Shown: one piece after another, positions 5,736 to 13,443 of the stretch
Layout of the letters: each line of letters begins with the position of its first letter
Position numbering within the stretch: position 1 is the stretch's first letter
Program-made: the position numbers and the translations under genes
From: an uncultured Caryophanales bacterium
GTDB taxonomy: Bacteria > Bacillota_I > Bacilli_A > RFN20 > CAG-826
Direction of reading: 5' to 3'
Length of the DNA stretch: 13,815 nt
Assembly: GCA_946622925.1 (NCBI GenBank)
Contig: CAMOQM010000011.1
Location: 1 to 13,815, forward strand
Notes under the pieces: generated by a model
The model's input: only the letters and a program-made list of their open reading frames with translations
Told to the model about the DNA's origin: nothing
The model's database searches: none

Positions 5736-6955
5736 TATTGCTTATTACCTTGGTTATGGCCGTTATTGGGGCGGTGGTGATGGTGGTGGTGATGACGCCT
5801 GCCGTTGCCATTATTCCCGTTTTGGTTTTGATTCTGGTTTTGTCCTTGGTTACGTTGCCCGTTTTGATCTTTGTTATTGGGCCTTTGGTCTTGGTTTTGT
5901 TGATTATTCCGGTTCTTGTTATGGAAACGGTTCTTGCCTTTGTTGCGGTTATCGCGGTTTTTCTCGTTATTCTCGTCTTGGGCGACGTGATTATAGTTGC
6001 CCTTATCGAATTTAGAGGGATGCATTCCGCCATAAGAAGCGTCGCGACCAGAGTTGGCCTTGGGTGAGAAATCAAAGGAAGGAAGCTCTTCTTCGTTATC
6101 TTTCTTTTCCTCGCGTTTGACGTAGCGGCCCGATTGCATGGCCTTAACGTCTTCTAAAGGATAGGTCTTATAGTCGGAGCGATCGGCTTTGGCCAAACGG
6201 ACGGTTTGGGAAAGGATGTTGATGCCATCGACCTGATATTCGCCATCGGGGGTGTTGATGACCGTGCCAAAGGGCGGGAATTTGGCCTTTTCCACGGAGT
6301 AGAGTTCGTCTTCGTAAGAAAGGCAGCAGAGATATTTGCCACAAGGACCGGTGAGCTTGGCGTTATTGATGGCAAGCATCTGGTTTTTGGCCATGTGGAT
6401 ATTGATGGAATCGAATTTGGACAAGAAGGTGGAACAACATAAAGGAAGGCCGCAGATACCGATGCCACCGATATATTTGGCTTTATCCCTGGCCATCATT
6501 TGGAATAATTCAAGTCTAGCGCCAAGTTGAGGGGCCAAGACATGGAGAAGTTCACGGAAATCGACCCTTTTCTCGGTTGATGTATAGCAAATGGTGACTT
6601 TGCTACCATCGAGATTATAGTAAGCGGAGACTAAGTTCATCGGCAAACCGAGGTTATTGATTTCTCTGGCGGCGATTTCCAATGCCCTTTTGGCGTTACG
6701 AAGGTTGATTTCGTGGTTGGTGATATCCACGTTATCGGCTTTGCGCAAGATTGGTTTAAGGGCTAAGCCGTTTTTATATTGGGATTGATCGAAGACGGCG
6801 GTGGATACGGTGGCGATTTCGATGCCGTTGACGGTTTCGACGACGACCAAATCACCGAGTTTCAATTCGGTTTCTTCGGTTGAGAAATAATAAGATTTCT
6901 CGCTCGTTGGGAAATGGACGCCAACGAAATATTTTCCGGTGAGTGGTTTTTCCAT
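5735..6955 (-). CDS. ricT: RicT (YaaT) PSP1-domain protein with a long Asn/Gln/His-rich tail
   Basis: RicT is a cytoplasmic PSP1-domain protein. In B. subtilis it works with RicA and RicF in an iron-sulfur complex that stimulates RNase Y-dependent mRNA maturation, sporulation and competence. Residues 1 to about 275 are the conserved part. They include six cysteines in the family pattern: Cys168, Cys173-Cys174, Cys205 and Cys210-Cys211, with GGIGICGLPLCCS and GPCGKYLCCLSYEDE around them. The protein is 406 residues, against roughly 275 for B. subtilis YaaT. The extra 130 residues are a hydrophilic tail. From about 328 it is almost only Asn, Gln, Gly, Arg, Lys and His, with seven consecutive His at 388-394 (5774-5794). 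The ribosome-binding site AAGGAG overlaps the end of holB. No ricA or ricF is in the window. Confidence 0.95.
   Translation of the reverse strand: MEKPLTGKYFVGVHFPTSEKSYYFSTEETELKLGDLVVVETVNGIEIATVSTAVFDQSQYKNGLALKPILRKADNVDITNHEINLRNAKRALEIAAREINNLGLPMNLVSAYYNLDGSKVTICYTSTEKRVDFRELLHVLAPQLGARLELFQMMARDKAKYIGGIGICGLPLCCSTFLSKFDSINIHMAKNQMLAINNAKLTGPCGKYLCCLSYEDELYSVEKAKFPPFGTVINTPDGEYQVDGINILSQTVRLAKADRSDYKTYPLEDVKAMQSGRYVKREEKKDNEEELPSFDFSPKANSGRDASYGGMHPSKFDKGNYNHVAQDENNEKNRDNRNKGKNRFHNKNRNNQQNQDQRPNNKDQNGQRNQGQNQNQNQNGNNGNGRRHHHHHHHRPNNGHNQGNKQ
5774..5794 (-). repeat. Seven consecutive His codons in the ricT tail
   Basis: CAC and CAT codons encode His388-394, preceded by two Arg and set in an Asn/Gly/Gln-rich context. 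The mixture of CAC and CAT shows it is not a simple uniform trinucleotide run. Confidence 0.9.
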
Positions 6956-6962
6956 AAGCGGA

Positions 6963-7940
6963 TTACTCCTTGGTGAGGACGCGGGATAAATGAGTTAACA
7001 ATAAGCCTAGGTTAATCGGGCTTTCCGCTTCTTTCCGTAGCGTCATGATGGAAAGCAGGGATGATTCGGGGTGAGGAACTTCCTCGGCAACCGCGTCTAA
7101 TATATTAGCATAGGAAGGAAGATAAGGTTTACCGCCGCTTTTGCGGGAGACGATATCTTTATAGGCCAAGGCGAGAAAATCGAAGTAATAACGGACGGTT
7201 GGTTTATCACCCAATGATTTAGCCACTTTCTTTTCCATGGTGAATCTGGTTTGGCTAGGATTGGAAGAAAGACCATCCAAGGTATCGAGGAATGCGGTTT
7301 TGGCATTCACGTATTGGCTATCTTTGGCTTTTTTGACGATGCTGGGGCCGTCGTTTATCACGTAAGAAAGAAGCTCGGCGTCTTCTTGACTAACCCCAAG
7401 AGAAAGGGCCTCGTTATAGGATTCTTCCCTAGGAAGGAGGAATAAGGTTAAGGCCTCGCATCTAGAAACGATGGTGGGAAGCAAGGCTTCTTTATTCCTG
7501 GTCGTCAAAATGGCATAGGCATAAGGGGTAGGCTCTTCTAAAAACTTAAGCAAGGCGTTACTGGCTTCCGGGGTCATGTTTTCGCAAGCGTGGATGACGT
7601 AAATCATGATCCCTTTGCTTTCTAACGGAGTCTTTTGGAATAAGGAGACCACGCTTTCGACATCGTCCTTCTTGATGGATTCTTCTTCGCCATCAAAGAC
7701 GATGAGGTCAGGATATTCTTCGGAAAAGACCCGCTCACAGGTAACGCATTCTTCGCAAGCCAAAGGATTAGGATGGTCGCAAAGAATGGATTTGGCCAGA
7801 TATAGAGCCGTTTCCTTAAGCGGGGTTCCGTTTTCGCCTTGGATAAGGTAAGAATGGGCTAGCCTAGAATTGTTAAGGGCATTAGAAAAAGTCTGGAAGA
7901 GAATAGGTTGTCTTTTTTCCAAATAACGCCCAAAGTTCAT
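6963..7940 (-). CDS. holB: DNA polymerase III delta' subunit
   Basis: Delta' is a fixed part of the clamp-loader complex, with DnaX and delta, that loads the sliding clamp onto primed DNA. The 325-residue protein has the AAA+ layout of this family. The Walker A region GENGTPLKET (35-44) lacks the GK[ST] of true ATPases, as expected for non-hydrolysing delta'. A zinc-binding set follows at Cys54, Cys62, Cys65 and Cys68. SNALLKFLEEP spans 127-137, and the SRC motif (159-161) supplies an arginine finger to the neighbouring subunit. The ATG is one base after the tmk stop. The stop is seven bases before ricT and overlaps the ricT ribosome-binding site. It sits in the same operon as dnaX, with which its product assembles. 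Confidence 0.95.
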   Translation of the reverse strand: MNFGRYLEKRQPILFQTFSNALNNSRLAHSYLIQGENGTPLKETALYLAKSILCDHPNPLACEECVTCERVFSEEYPDLIVFDGEEESIKKDDVESVVSLFQKTPLESKGIMIYVIHACENMTPEASNALLKFLEEPTPYAYAILTTRNKEALLPTIVSRCEALTLFLLPREESYNEALSLGVSQEDAELLSYVINDGPSIVKKAKDSQYVNAKTAFLDTLDGLSSNPSQTRFTMEKKVAKSLGDKPTVRYYFDFLALAYKDIVSRKSGGKPYLPSYANILDAVAEEVPHPESSLLSIMTLRKEAESPINLGLLLTHLSRVLTKE

Positions 7941-7941
7941 C

Positions 7942-8565
7942 TTATTTTAAACGGGCTTTGATGGCCTTATAGGAATCCTCAACCACTTTTTCTAAAGGTT
8001 GGGAGGCGTCGATGATTACGAAGCGTTCCGGGTATCTAGCGGCGATTTCATGGAAGGTTTTGCGCACGCCACGATGGAAATCGATTTTTTCCAAATCTAA
8101 GCGATTGACCTCACGATTGGCGTTTTTGGCGATTCTAGCTAAACCAAGTTCGGGCTCGATATCAAAAAGCAAGGTCAAATCGGGGAAGGTGCCTTCGGTG
8201 GCAAAGGAATTGACGTTAAGGATGTTATCGATGCCTAAACCCCTAGCTCCGCCTTGATAGGCCAAAGAGGAATCGAGGTAGCGGTCGCATAAAACGATTT
8301 TGCCTTCTTTTAGGGCAGGCCAGACCTTTTCGACGAGATGCTGACGCCTGCTAGCGGCATAAAGCAAAGCTTCGGTGCGAGGATCCATGGCCACGTTGCC
8401 TTTATCCAAGATAACGTTACGGATAGCCTCGGCAATCGGGGTGCCCCCGGGTTCCCTGGTTAGGACGGTTTGATAACCTTCTTCGCGTAAACGTTCATCT
8501 ATTAGGCGTAAGGCCGAGGATTTTCCCGATCCTTCGCCGCCTTCGAATGTAATGAATAGGCTCAT
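7942..8565 (-). CDS. tmk: Thymidylate kinase
   Basis: Thymidylate kinase phosphorylates dTMP to dTDP with ATP, the step common to salvage and de novo dTTP synthesis. The 207-residue protein is of normal length. It shows the P-loop GGEGSGKSS (9-17), the nucleotide-binding TREPGGT (36-42), the CDRYLDSSLAYQGGARGLG region (93-111) with the DR[YH] motif, and an Arg-containing lid segment near 144-156. The start ATG overlaps the recR stop by four bases (ATGA), and one base separates its stop from holB. This implies coupled translation in the replication operon. Confidence 0.97.
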   Translation of the reverse strand: MSLFITFEGGEGSGKSSALRLIDERLREEGYQTVLTREPGGTPIAEAIRNVILDKGNVAMDPRTEALLYAASRRQHLVEKVWPALKEGKIVLCDRYLDSSLAYQGGARGLGIDNILNVNSFATEGTFPDLTLLFDIEPELGLARIAKNANREVNRLDLEKIDFHRGVRKTFHEIAARYPERFVIIDASQPLEKVVEDSYKAIKARLK

Positions 8566-9164
8566 AGCGATTTTCTCCCTTCAAGTGCCTTCGATAAAGT
8601 CAGGGCATCGGCATAATCCAAAGACGCCCCCATCGGCAGTCCATAGCCTAAACGAGTGGTTTTGACGTTAGGCTTATTTTCGTTAAGCAAGTGCCCTAAG
8701 AAGAGGGCGGTTGTTTCCCCTTCGATGGTGGGATTTAAAGCCAAGACGACTTCTTCTATCCCTTCCTCGTCGATCCGCTTCATCAAGGCATCGATGGTGA
8801 GGTTTTCAGGATCGATTCCCTTTGAGGGGGAAAGAAGCCCCCCGAGGACATGATAGACGCAGTTTAGGGTTCCGATTCTTTCAAAACTATCCGCGTCTTT
8901 GGCCTTGGCCACCACGATGCATAACTTATGGTTACGGTTAGGGTCGGAGCAGGCAAAACATAGGTCATTTTCCGTGAAAAGCCCGCAATTTGGGCATGGA
9001 TGGATATTATTTTTGGCATTTTGGATGGCTTCGGAAAAAGCCTTAGCATCCACCTCATCCATTTCCAAAACCGCGGAAGCCATCCGTTCTGCTGACTTCC
9101 TTCCGATGCCCGGTAATTTGGCAAAGGAATCGACTAGTGATTCAAAACTGGGGAGATTAGCCAT
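8562..9164 (-). CDS. recR: Recombination mediator protein RecR
   Basis: RecR works with RecO (and RecF) to load RecA on SSB-coated single-stranded DNA. The 200-residue protein has the full family layout. A helix-hairpin-helix lies in PGIGRKSAERMA (18-29). A zinc site uses Cys57, Cys60, Cys69 and Cys72. The Toprim domain runs from LCIVVAKAKD (81-90) through YHVLGGLLSP (104-113) to LALNPTIEGETTALF (141-155). The conserved C-terminal GLPMGASLDYADALTL segment (175-190) follows. The residue often Glu at the start of the Toprim motif is Ala86 here; this position varies in the family. The start overlaps the ybaB stop by one base (TAATG) and the stop overlaps tmk by four. Confidence 0.97.
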   Translation of the reverse strand: MANLPSFESLVDSFAKLPGIGRKSAERMASAVLEMDEVDAKAFSEAIQNAKNNIHPCPNCGLFTENDLCFACSDPNRNHKLCIVVAKAKDADSFERIGTLNCVYHVLGGLLSPSKGIDPENLTIDALMKRIDEEGIEEVVLALNPTIEGETTALFLGHLLNENKPNVKTTRLGYGLPMGASLDYADALTLSKALEGRKSL

Positions 9165-9463
9165 TAGAACAAGCCGGTCTTACCGGTGATCTTCTCCTCG
9201 AGTTCGGCGTTTTCCTTTTCGATTTGCTCACTGGCTTCGTTGATGGCCATGATGATGGTCTCTTCGAGCATTTCCTTGTTCTCGGGATCTAAAGCGGCTT
9301 CGTCGATATTAAGGGAAGAGATGCTGCGATCGCCAAGCATGACGAGTTCAACCATCCCACCTTTGGAAACCTTGAATTCCTTTTCGGCAAGGGCGGCTTT
9401 GGCTTTGGCTAATTCTCTTTGCATGCGCTGGGCCTGCATGAGCATTTGTTGCATTTGATTCAT
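9164..9463 (-). CDS. ybaB: YbaB/EbfC family nucleoid-associated protein
   Basis: The YbaB/EbfC family are small dimeric DNA-binding proteins almost always encoded between dnaX and recR, as here. The 99-residue protein has the typical plan. A Met/Gln-rich N-terminal helix (MNQMQQMLMQAQRMQREL) is followed by a short beta segment with VSKGGMVELVMLGD (32-45), the family's most conserved region. A C-terminal helix then carries a Glu-rich end. Its ribosome-binding site GGAGG is made from the last codons of dnaX, and the ATG is one base from the dnaX TGA. Confidence 0.96.
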   Translation of the reverse strand: MNQMQQMLMQAQRMQRELAKAKAALAEKEFKVSKGGMVELVMLGDRSISSLNIDEAALDPENKEMLEETIIMAINEASEQIEKENAELEEKITGKTGLF

Positions 9464-9464
9464 A

Positions 9465-11405
9465 TCATTTGCCTCCTTTTGGCAAGTTTAAAACTATGCT
9501 GTCGCGTTTGGGCGCGGCTCCGATTTGCTGGAGCGAATAGAATTTGGTCTGGCATCTATTGGAATCGTTACGGTCCATACCGACGACCAAGACCTTTCTA
9601 CCTAATATGGTAGATACGAGCGAGGAAATAGCCTCTTGGTTATCCCATAGATTAGCTTGGTTCCTTTGCTTGGTAAATGAGTAGTTAACGAGCAACACCT
9701 CTTCGCATAAGCAGAAGGGGGCACCTTGGCTTAGTAGCATCGCGACTTCGCCGACGGCGGGATCGAAGCTCAAATCAGCGAAAGACTGCCACCTTTCGTA
9801 GAGCTTACGCCTTTCTTCTTTGAATTTGATACCCAAGTACATGATGTTAACGATGGTATCGTCATCCAAAACGACTTCCTCGCCCTCGGTGGCCAATTTA
9901 TCAAAGCTTAGGCCGCTTACGTCGATAGACGGGGCCTTTTTAACAGGCTCGACTTTGGGCTCAGGTTTTGGTTCCGGTTTAGGTTCGTGCTTTGGCTCTG
10001 GAATGGGTGCGATTTCTTCTTGCACGGGTTCTTCCTTTTCAGTCGAATCTTCATCGTCAAAAAGGAAGGAAGGAGCGACGTCACCCTCATAGATGCCTTG
10101 AGGCTCTTCTTTCTTGGGTTCGAATTTAGGGGCGAAGAATTCTTTTACGGGCTCCGGCTCGGGTTCTGGTTCTGGCTCAGGTTCCGGCTCGGGCTCTGCC
10201 TTTACTGGCTCGGGCTCAACAATAGGTTCAGGAACAACTTCAACCTTTGGTTGGGGTTTAGGCTGCTCGGTATAAGGGGTGATGGTTGGGGCGCTAGGCT
10301 TGATTGGTTCGGCAGCCACGGGTTTATCCACGAAACTAGTGCCGGCAAGACGAAGCAAAGTTAATTCAAACAAAGAACGGATATCTGAAACCGATTTGAA
10401 ATCGATTTGGGCTTGAAGCAAAGCTTCGATGGCTTCGTTGCAGAATTTGGCGGGTAAATCGGAAAGGGCGACGGCCTCTTCTTCCTTTAAAGAATCTAAT
10501 AGATCTGCCCGCCCAGTTCTTTCATAGACCAAAACATCTTTTAATATGGTTAATAAGGAAAGATTGAGGCGTTTGATATCGATGCCGGCCGAGACGAAGT
10601 CTTCCAGCTTGCTAAGCACGGCGGGAATATTGCCTCGGGCTAATTCTTTTAGCAAGGCGACTTTTTCGGTGTTAGAAGCCAAACCGAAGACGGAAAGGAC
10701 ATCCTTTTCTAATAATTGGTTGCCGCCGTAGGCGAGGGCTTGATCAAGAAGAGATAAGGCATCACGCATACCGCCATCGGCCAAAGAAATTATGTGATTC
10801 AAAGAATCAGGTTCGTAATAGACGCCTTCCCTTTTAAGAATCCATTCCAATTTGTCGCGGATTTGCTTTTCCTCGATCTTACCAAAGTCATAACGTTGGC
10901 AGCGGGAAAGGATGGTGGGTAAAACCTTATGGGGTTCGGTGGTGGCTAAAATAAAGATTACATGGGCTGGTGGTTCTTCTAAGGTTTTTAGCAAAGCGTT
11001 AAAAGCGCCTTGGGACATCATGTGGACTTCGTCGATGATGTAAACCTTATAACGTCCTTTTAATGGGGCGTATCTAACTTGATCTATTAGATCGCGGACC
11101 TGATCGACGCCATTATTGGAGGCGGCGTCGATTTCGATGACGTCAGGATGGGAACCATTATTTATCTGCTGACAGTTGGAGCAGTGGTTGCACTGATGTC
11201 CAACCCCTTCCTCACAATCCAAAGCTTTGGCAAATAGCCTTGCCATGGAGGTTTTGCCGGTACCGCGAGGCCCGGTGAAAAGATAGGCGTGGGCGATTTT
11301 GTCATTATTAATCGCGTTACGTAACGTTCTGACCACGCTAGATTGCCCAGCCACCTCTTCAAAGGTGGTGGGACGGTATTTGTTGTAAAGTGCTCGATAT
11401 GCCAT
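9465..11405 (-). CDS. dnaX: DNA polymerase III subunits gamma/tau
   Basis: DnaX is the ATPase motor of the clamp loader, and its tau form links the loader to the polymerase. I take the ATG at 11405, giving 646 residues starting MAYRALYNKYRP, as in relatives. A TTG at 11429 would add eight residues without a family match. Seen are Walker A GPRGTGKTS (45-53), a zinc site (Cys64, Cys72, Cys75, Cys78), Walker B IIDEVH (123-128), SNALLK-like GAFNALLKTLEEPP, and the SRC motif (167-169). A long Pro/Glu/Lys/Val linker (about 360-490) includes eight Glu-Pro pairs in a row (404-419). A conserved-looking C-terminal domain (about 505-646) follows. No convincing programmed frameshift site for a short gamma form was found. 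It is the first gene of the operon. Confidence 0.95.
   Translation of the reverse strand: MAYRALYNKYRPTTFEEVAGQSSVVRTLRNAINNDKIAHAYLFTGPRGTGKTSMARLFAKALDCEEGVGHQCNHCSNCQQINNGSHPDVIEIDAASNNGVDQVRDLIDQVRYAPLKGRYKVYIIDEVHMMSQGAFNALLKTLEEPPAHVIFILATTEPHKVLPTILSRCQRYDFGKIEEKQIRDKLEWILKREGVYYEPDSLNHIISLADGGMRDALSLLDQALAYGGNQLLEKDVLSVFGLASNTEKVALLKELARGNIPAVLSKLEDFVSAGIDIKRLNLSLLTILKDVLVYERTGRADLLDSLKEEEAVALSDLPAKFCNEAIEALLQAQIDFKSVSDIRSLFELTLLRLAGTSFVDKPVAAEPIKPSAPTITPYTEQPKPQPKVEVVPEPIVEPEPVKAEPEPEPEPEPEPEPEPVKEFFAPKFEPKKEEPQGIYEGDVAPSFLFDDEDSTEKEEPVQEEIAPIPEPKHEPKPEPKPEPKVEPVKKAPSIDVSGLSFDKLATEGEEVVLDDDTIVNIMYLGIKFKEERRKLYERWQSFADLSFDPAVGEVAMLLSQGAPFCLCEEVLLVNYSFTKQRNQANLWDNQEAISSLVSTILGRKVLVVGMDRNDSNRCQTKFYSLQQIGAAPKRDSIVLNLPKGGK
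10149..10196 (-). repeat. Tandem Glu-Pro codon repeat in dnaX
   Basis: This block encodes eight Glu-Pro dipeptides with mixed GAG/GAA and CCx codons, a six-base imperfect tandem repeat. Shorter Glu-Pro and Lys-Pro runs flank it. The product would be a stiff, extended linker between the AAA+/collar part and the C-terminal domain of DnaX. Confidence 0.85.
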
Positions 11406-11415
11406 GTCGGATAAA

Positions 11416-11421
11416 ATTATA
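11416..11421 (-). promoter_or_regulatory. Candidate -10 box for the dnaX operon
   Basis: The minus strand reads TATAAT at 11421 to 11416, only ten bases before the preferred ATG at 11405. No clear -35 box lies at the usual spacing and no Shine-Dalgarno sits before the ATG. If used, transcription would start about 0 to 4 bases before the start codon, giving a nearly leaderless mRNA. Confidence 0.4.
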
Positions 11422-11447
11422 ATCCTCAACCTTTTTTCTTCCTAGGG

Positions 11448-11462
11448 CTAATCATAGATTAG
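11448..11462. promoter_or_regulatory. Dyad between the divergent dnaX and prfA promoters
   Basis: CTAATC (11448-11453) and GATTAG (11457-11462) form a perfect 6-bp inverted repeat around ATA. The dyad lies about 15 bases upstream of the prfA -10 box, where a -35 box would be, and 27 bases upstream of the dnaX candidate -10. It is a possible operator for both directions; this is inferred from position only. Confidence 0.35.
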
Positions 11463-11474
11463 GAAAGGATTGAA

Positions 11475-11483
11475 TGATATAAT
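11475..11483 (+). promoter_or_regulatory. Extended -10 promoter of prfA
   Basis: TGATATAAT (11475-11483) matches the extended -10 consensus TGnTATAAT exactly. The -35 region (TAGATT at 11455-11460) is poor, as is common with extended -10 promoters. Transcription would begin near 11490, leaving a leader of about 15 bases with only GGGAAA (11491-11496) as a weak ribosome-binding site before the ATG at 11505. Confidence 0.6.
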
Positions 11484-11504
11484 GACCCTCGGGAAATAGA
11501 TTTT

Positions 11505-12596
11505 ATGGACGATTCAATGAAAAAACGCCTCAATGCCATCGCCGAAAGAGTCGGCGTTTTAGATGGCGAACTGGGGAAAGATGACGTTGCCGAAAATTTG
11601 GAACGTTTTACTAAATTAAGCAAAGAAAGGGCTGACTTAGAAGGGCCCAATTCCGTATATAAGGAATATTTAGCCGCCGAAAAGACGATTCAAGATTCCT
11701 ACGAGATGGAAGAACTTGGCGATGCCGACTTATTAGAGTTAGCCAAAGAAGAACGCAAGGAAGCTCAGGCCAAAATGGAAGAGTGCGAAGAAAAGCTTAA
11801 ACTCCTCCTTTTGCCTAAGGATCCTAACGATGACAAGAACATCATCGTCGAAATTAGGGGTGCCGTCGGTGGCGACGAAGCTAACATATTCGCCGGCGAT
11901 TTACTCCGTATGTATGGTAAATATGCCGAAAAGCAGGGTTGGAAAATCCAACTTTTGGATGCTTCCCTAGGCGCATCGGGCGGATATTCCAGCGTCTCAT
12001 TCATGATTAAGGGCGAGTCGGTTTATTCTAAACTTAAATTTGAATCTGGGGCTCACCGTGTCCAACGCGTCCCAAAGACCGAGGCTAGTGGCAGAATCCA
12101 CACTTCGACCGCGACCGTTTTGGTTATGCCCGAAGCCAAAGAAGTCGACGTCCAAATCAATCCCAACGATCTAAAAATCGATACTTATCACTCCCAAGGC
12201 GCCGGTGGACAAAACGTCAATAAAACCGAGTCGGCCGTCCGTATTACCCACATCCCAACCGGCATCGTCGCAGCTTGCCAAACCGAAAAGGCCCAGCTCC
12301 AAAACAAGGAAATCGCCATGCAGATGATCCGCGCCAAAGTCTTTGCCTTCTTCCAAGAACAAGAAGACAAAAAACGGGCTGACGAACGGAAACTGAAGGT
12401 TGGAACAGGTGAACGTTCCGAGAAAATTAGAACCTACAATTACCCCCAAAATAGAGTCACCGATCACCGCATTGGATATACCGTCAATCAGCTCGATAGA
12501 ATCATGGAAGGCGAACTCGACGGCCTCATCGAAGCCCTTATCCATTATGACCAGGAGCAACAACTTCTAAAGGAGACTGTGGAAGCCAATGCCTAG
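11505..12596 (+). CDS. prfA: Peptide chain release factor 1
   Basis: RF1 recognises UAA and UAG stop codons in the ribosomal A site and triggers peptide release. The 363-residue protein shows the stop-codon recognition loop RVPKTEASGRIHTS with the P-x-T tripeptide as Pro190-Lys191-Thr192. It also has the catalytic GGQ at 234-236 within GAGGQNVNKTESAVRITH. Gln236 is the residue methylated by PrmC, encoded next. Length is normal. The ATG at 11505 is used here; a second ATG at 11517 (Met5) gives MKKRLNAIAERV, which aligns better with the usual RF1 start and is a real alternative. The 3' end overlaps prmC by eight bases. It is transcribed divergently from dnaX. Confidence 0.96.
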   Translation: MDDSMKKRLNAIAERVGVLDGELGKDDVAENLERFTKLSKERADLEGPNSVYKEYLAAEKTIQDSYEMEELGDADLLELAKEERKEAQAKMEECEEKLKLLLLPKDPNDDKNIIVEIRGAVGGDEANIFAGDLLRMYGKYAEKQGWKIQLLDASLGASGGYSSVSFMIKGESVYSKLKFESGAHRVQRVPKTEASGRIHTSTATVLVMPEAKEVDVQINPNDLKIDTYHSQGAGGQNVNKTESAVRITHIPTGIVAACQTEKAQLQNKEIAMQMIRAKVFAFFQEQEDKKRADERKLKVGTGERSEKIRTYNYPQNRVTDHRIGYTVNQLDRIMEGELDGLIEALIHYDQEQQLLKETVEANA

Positions 12597-13434
12597 TATC
12601 TTCGAGGTCTATAGCAACGCCTTAGAAGTTGGCAAGGAAAAGGATGTTTATTCCAATGACATCCGGGCTTTAATCGCCTACGATAATGGCTTTTCCGAGC
12701 CAATCGACGTTTTATACAATCGCGATAAAGAAATGCAGAATTTGCAGGAGTTTTCTTCGCAATTTGCAAGGTTATTGGATGGCGAACCTCTTGAATATAT
12801 CATTAATCAAGCCACCTTCCTCCACCATAAACTTTATGTGGACAATAACGTCTTGATTCCTAGGGGAGAAACCGAAGAATTGATTGCCACCCTTTCCGAA
12901 AAGATCACCGATTATTATGATCCTCGCAATTATCTAGTGTGTGCCGATATCGGAACTGGATCCGGGGCTATCGCCCTTTGTCTAAAATCGTTATTCCCAA
13001 ATTGGATTTTACTAGCTAGCGACACTTCAAAAGCAGCTTTGGAAATCGCCAAAAAGAACTTCTCAACCTATAATGAAAGAGTGGAAACTCTAGAAGGAAA
13101 ATCCCTTGAACCTTATATCGAAGGAAAAATCAATTTAGATATTATTATTTCCAACCCTCCCTATATTCGTAACCGCGAGGAAGTCCAGGATTCGGTTAAA
13201 CGTTTTGAACCTGAGTCCGCATTATATTTAAAAGAAGATAATAATGTTTATGAGGACATTTTCCGTAACTACAAAAAAGTCAAAAAAGGCACCTTGCTAA
13301 TGGCTTTTGAAATCGGATATGACCTTGAAGATTATCTAAAGGAATTAATGGCAAAATATTTGGAGGATTACGAATATGAATTCGGCCAAGACCTTAATGG
13401 TTTGACCCGCTTCTTGTTCGTTTTCTGCCACTAA
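12589..13434 (+). CDS. prmC: Peptide chain release factor N5-glutamine methyltransferase
   Basis: PrmC uses S-adenosylmethionine to methylate the Gln of the GGQ motif in release factors, raising termination efficiency. The 281-residue protein has a helical N-terminal domain. The conserved PRGETEEL (91-98) precedes the Rossmann methyltransferase domain, which has the SAM-binding D-I-G-T-G-S-G loop (120-126) and the catalytic NPPY (189-192) that binds the substrate glutamine. Length fits the family. Its ATG lies inside the end of prfA, and AAGGAG is at 12570-12575 with a nearer GGAAG, so translation is probably coupled. Placing prmC directly after prfA puts enzyme and substrate in one transcript. 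Confidence 0.96.
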   Translation: MPSIFEVYSNALEVGKEKDVYSNDIRALIAYDNGFSEPIDVLYNRDKEMQNLQEFSSQFARLLDGEPLEYIINQATFLHHKLYVDNNVLIPRGETEELIATLSEKITDYYDPRNYLVCADIGTGSGAIALCLKSLFPNWILLASDTSKAALEIAKKNFSTYNERVETLEGKSLEPYIEGKINLDIIISNPPYIRNREEVQDSVKRFEPESALYLKEDNNVYEDIFRNYKKVKKGTLLMAFEIGYDLEDYLKELMAKYLEDYEYEFGQDLNGLTRFLFVFCH

Positions 13435-13439
13435 GGAGG
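13433..13439 (+). promoter_or_regulatory. Ribosome-binding site of tsaC
   Basis: AAGGAGG overlaps the prmC stop codon TAA (13432-13434) and lies four bases before the ATG at 13444. It fixes the start of the next gene. Confidence 0.85.
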
Positions 13440-13443
13440 CTTT

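Noticed and set aside
5738..6067. A plus-strand frame of 109 codons coding a Val/Leu/Ile-rich, membrane-like protein.
   Set aside because: It is the antisense shadow of the Asn/Gln-rich tail of ricT; reversed Asn, Gln and His codons read as hydrophobic residues. The ricT frame is fixed by strong family motifs.
8562..9164. RecR has Ala86 where many homologues have a Toprim Glu.
   Set aside because: This position varies in the family (as I recall, B. subtilis RecR has Gln there) and RecR is not a catalytic Toprim enzyme, so it does not indicate loss of function.
9920..9945. A possible frameshift site in dnaX (T-AAA-AAG) that would lead to an early stop and a short gamma-like product.
   Set aside because: The run has only five A, the heptamer does not allow good re-pairing in the P site, and no strong downstream hairpin or upstream Shine-Dalgarno was seen. 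Any -1 shift is likely to hit a stop, so the nearby stop is weak evidence.
11427..11429. TTG at 11429 as the dnaX start.
   Set aside because: It adds eight residues not expected for the family, whose proteins begin at the M-x-Y-x-A-L-Y sequence; the ATG at 11405 is preferred, though ribosome-binding evidence is weak for both.
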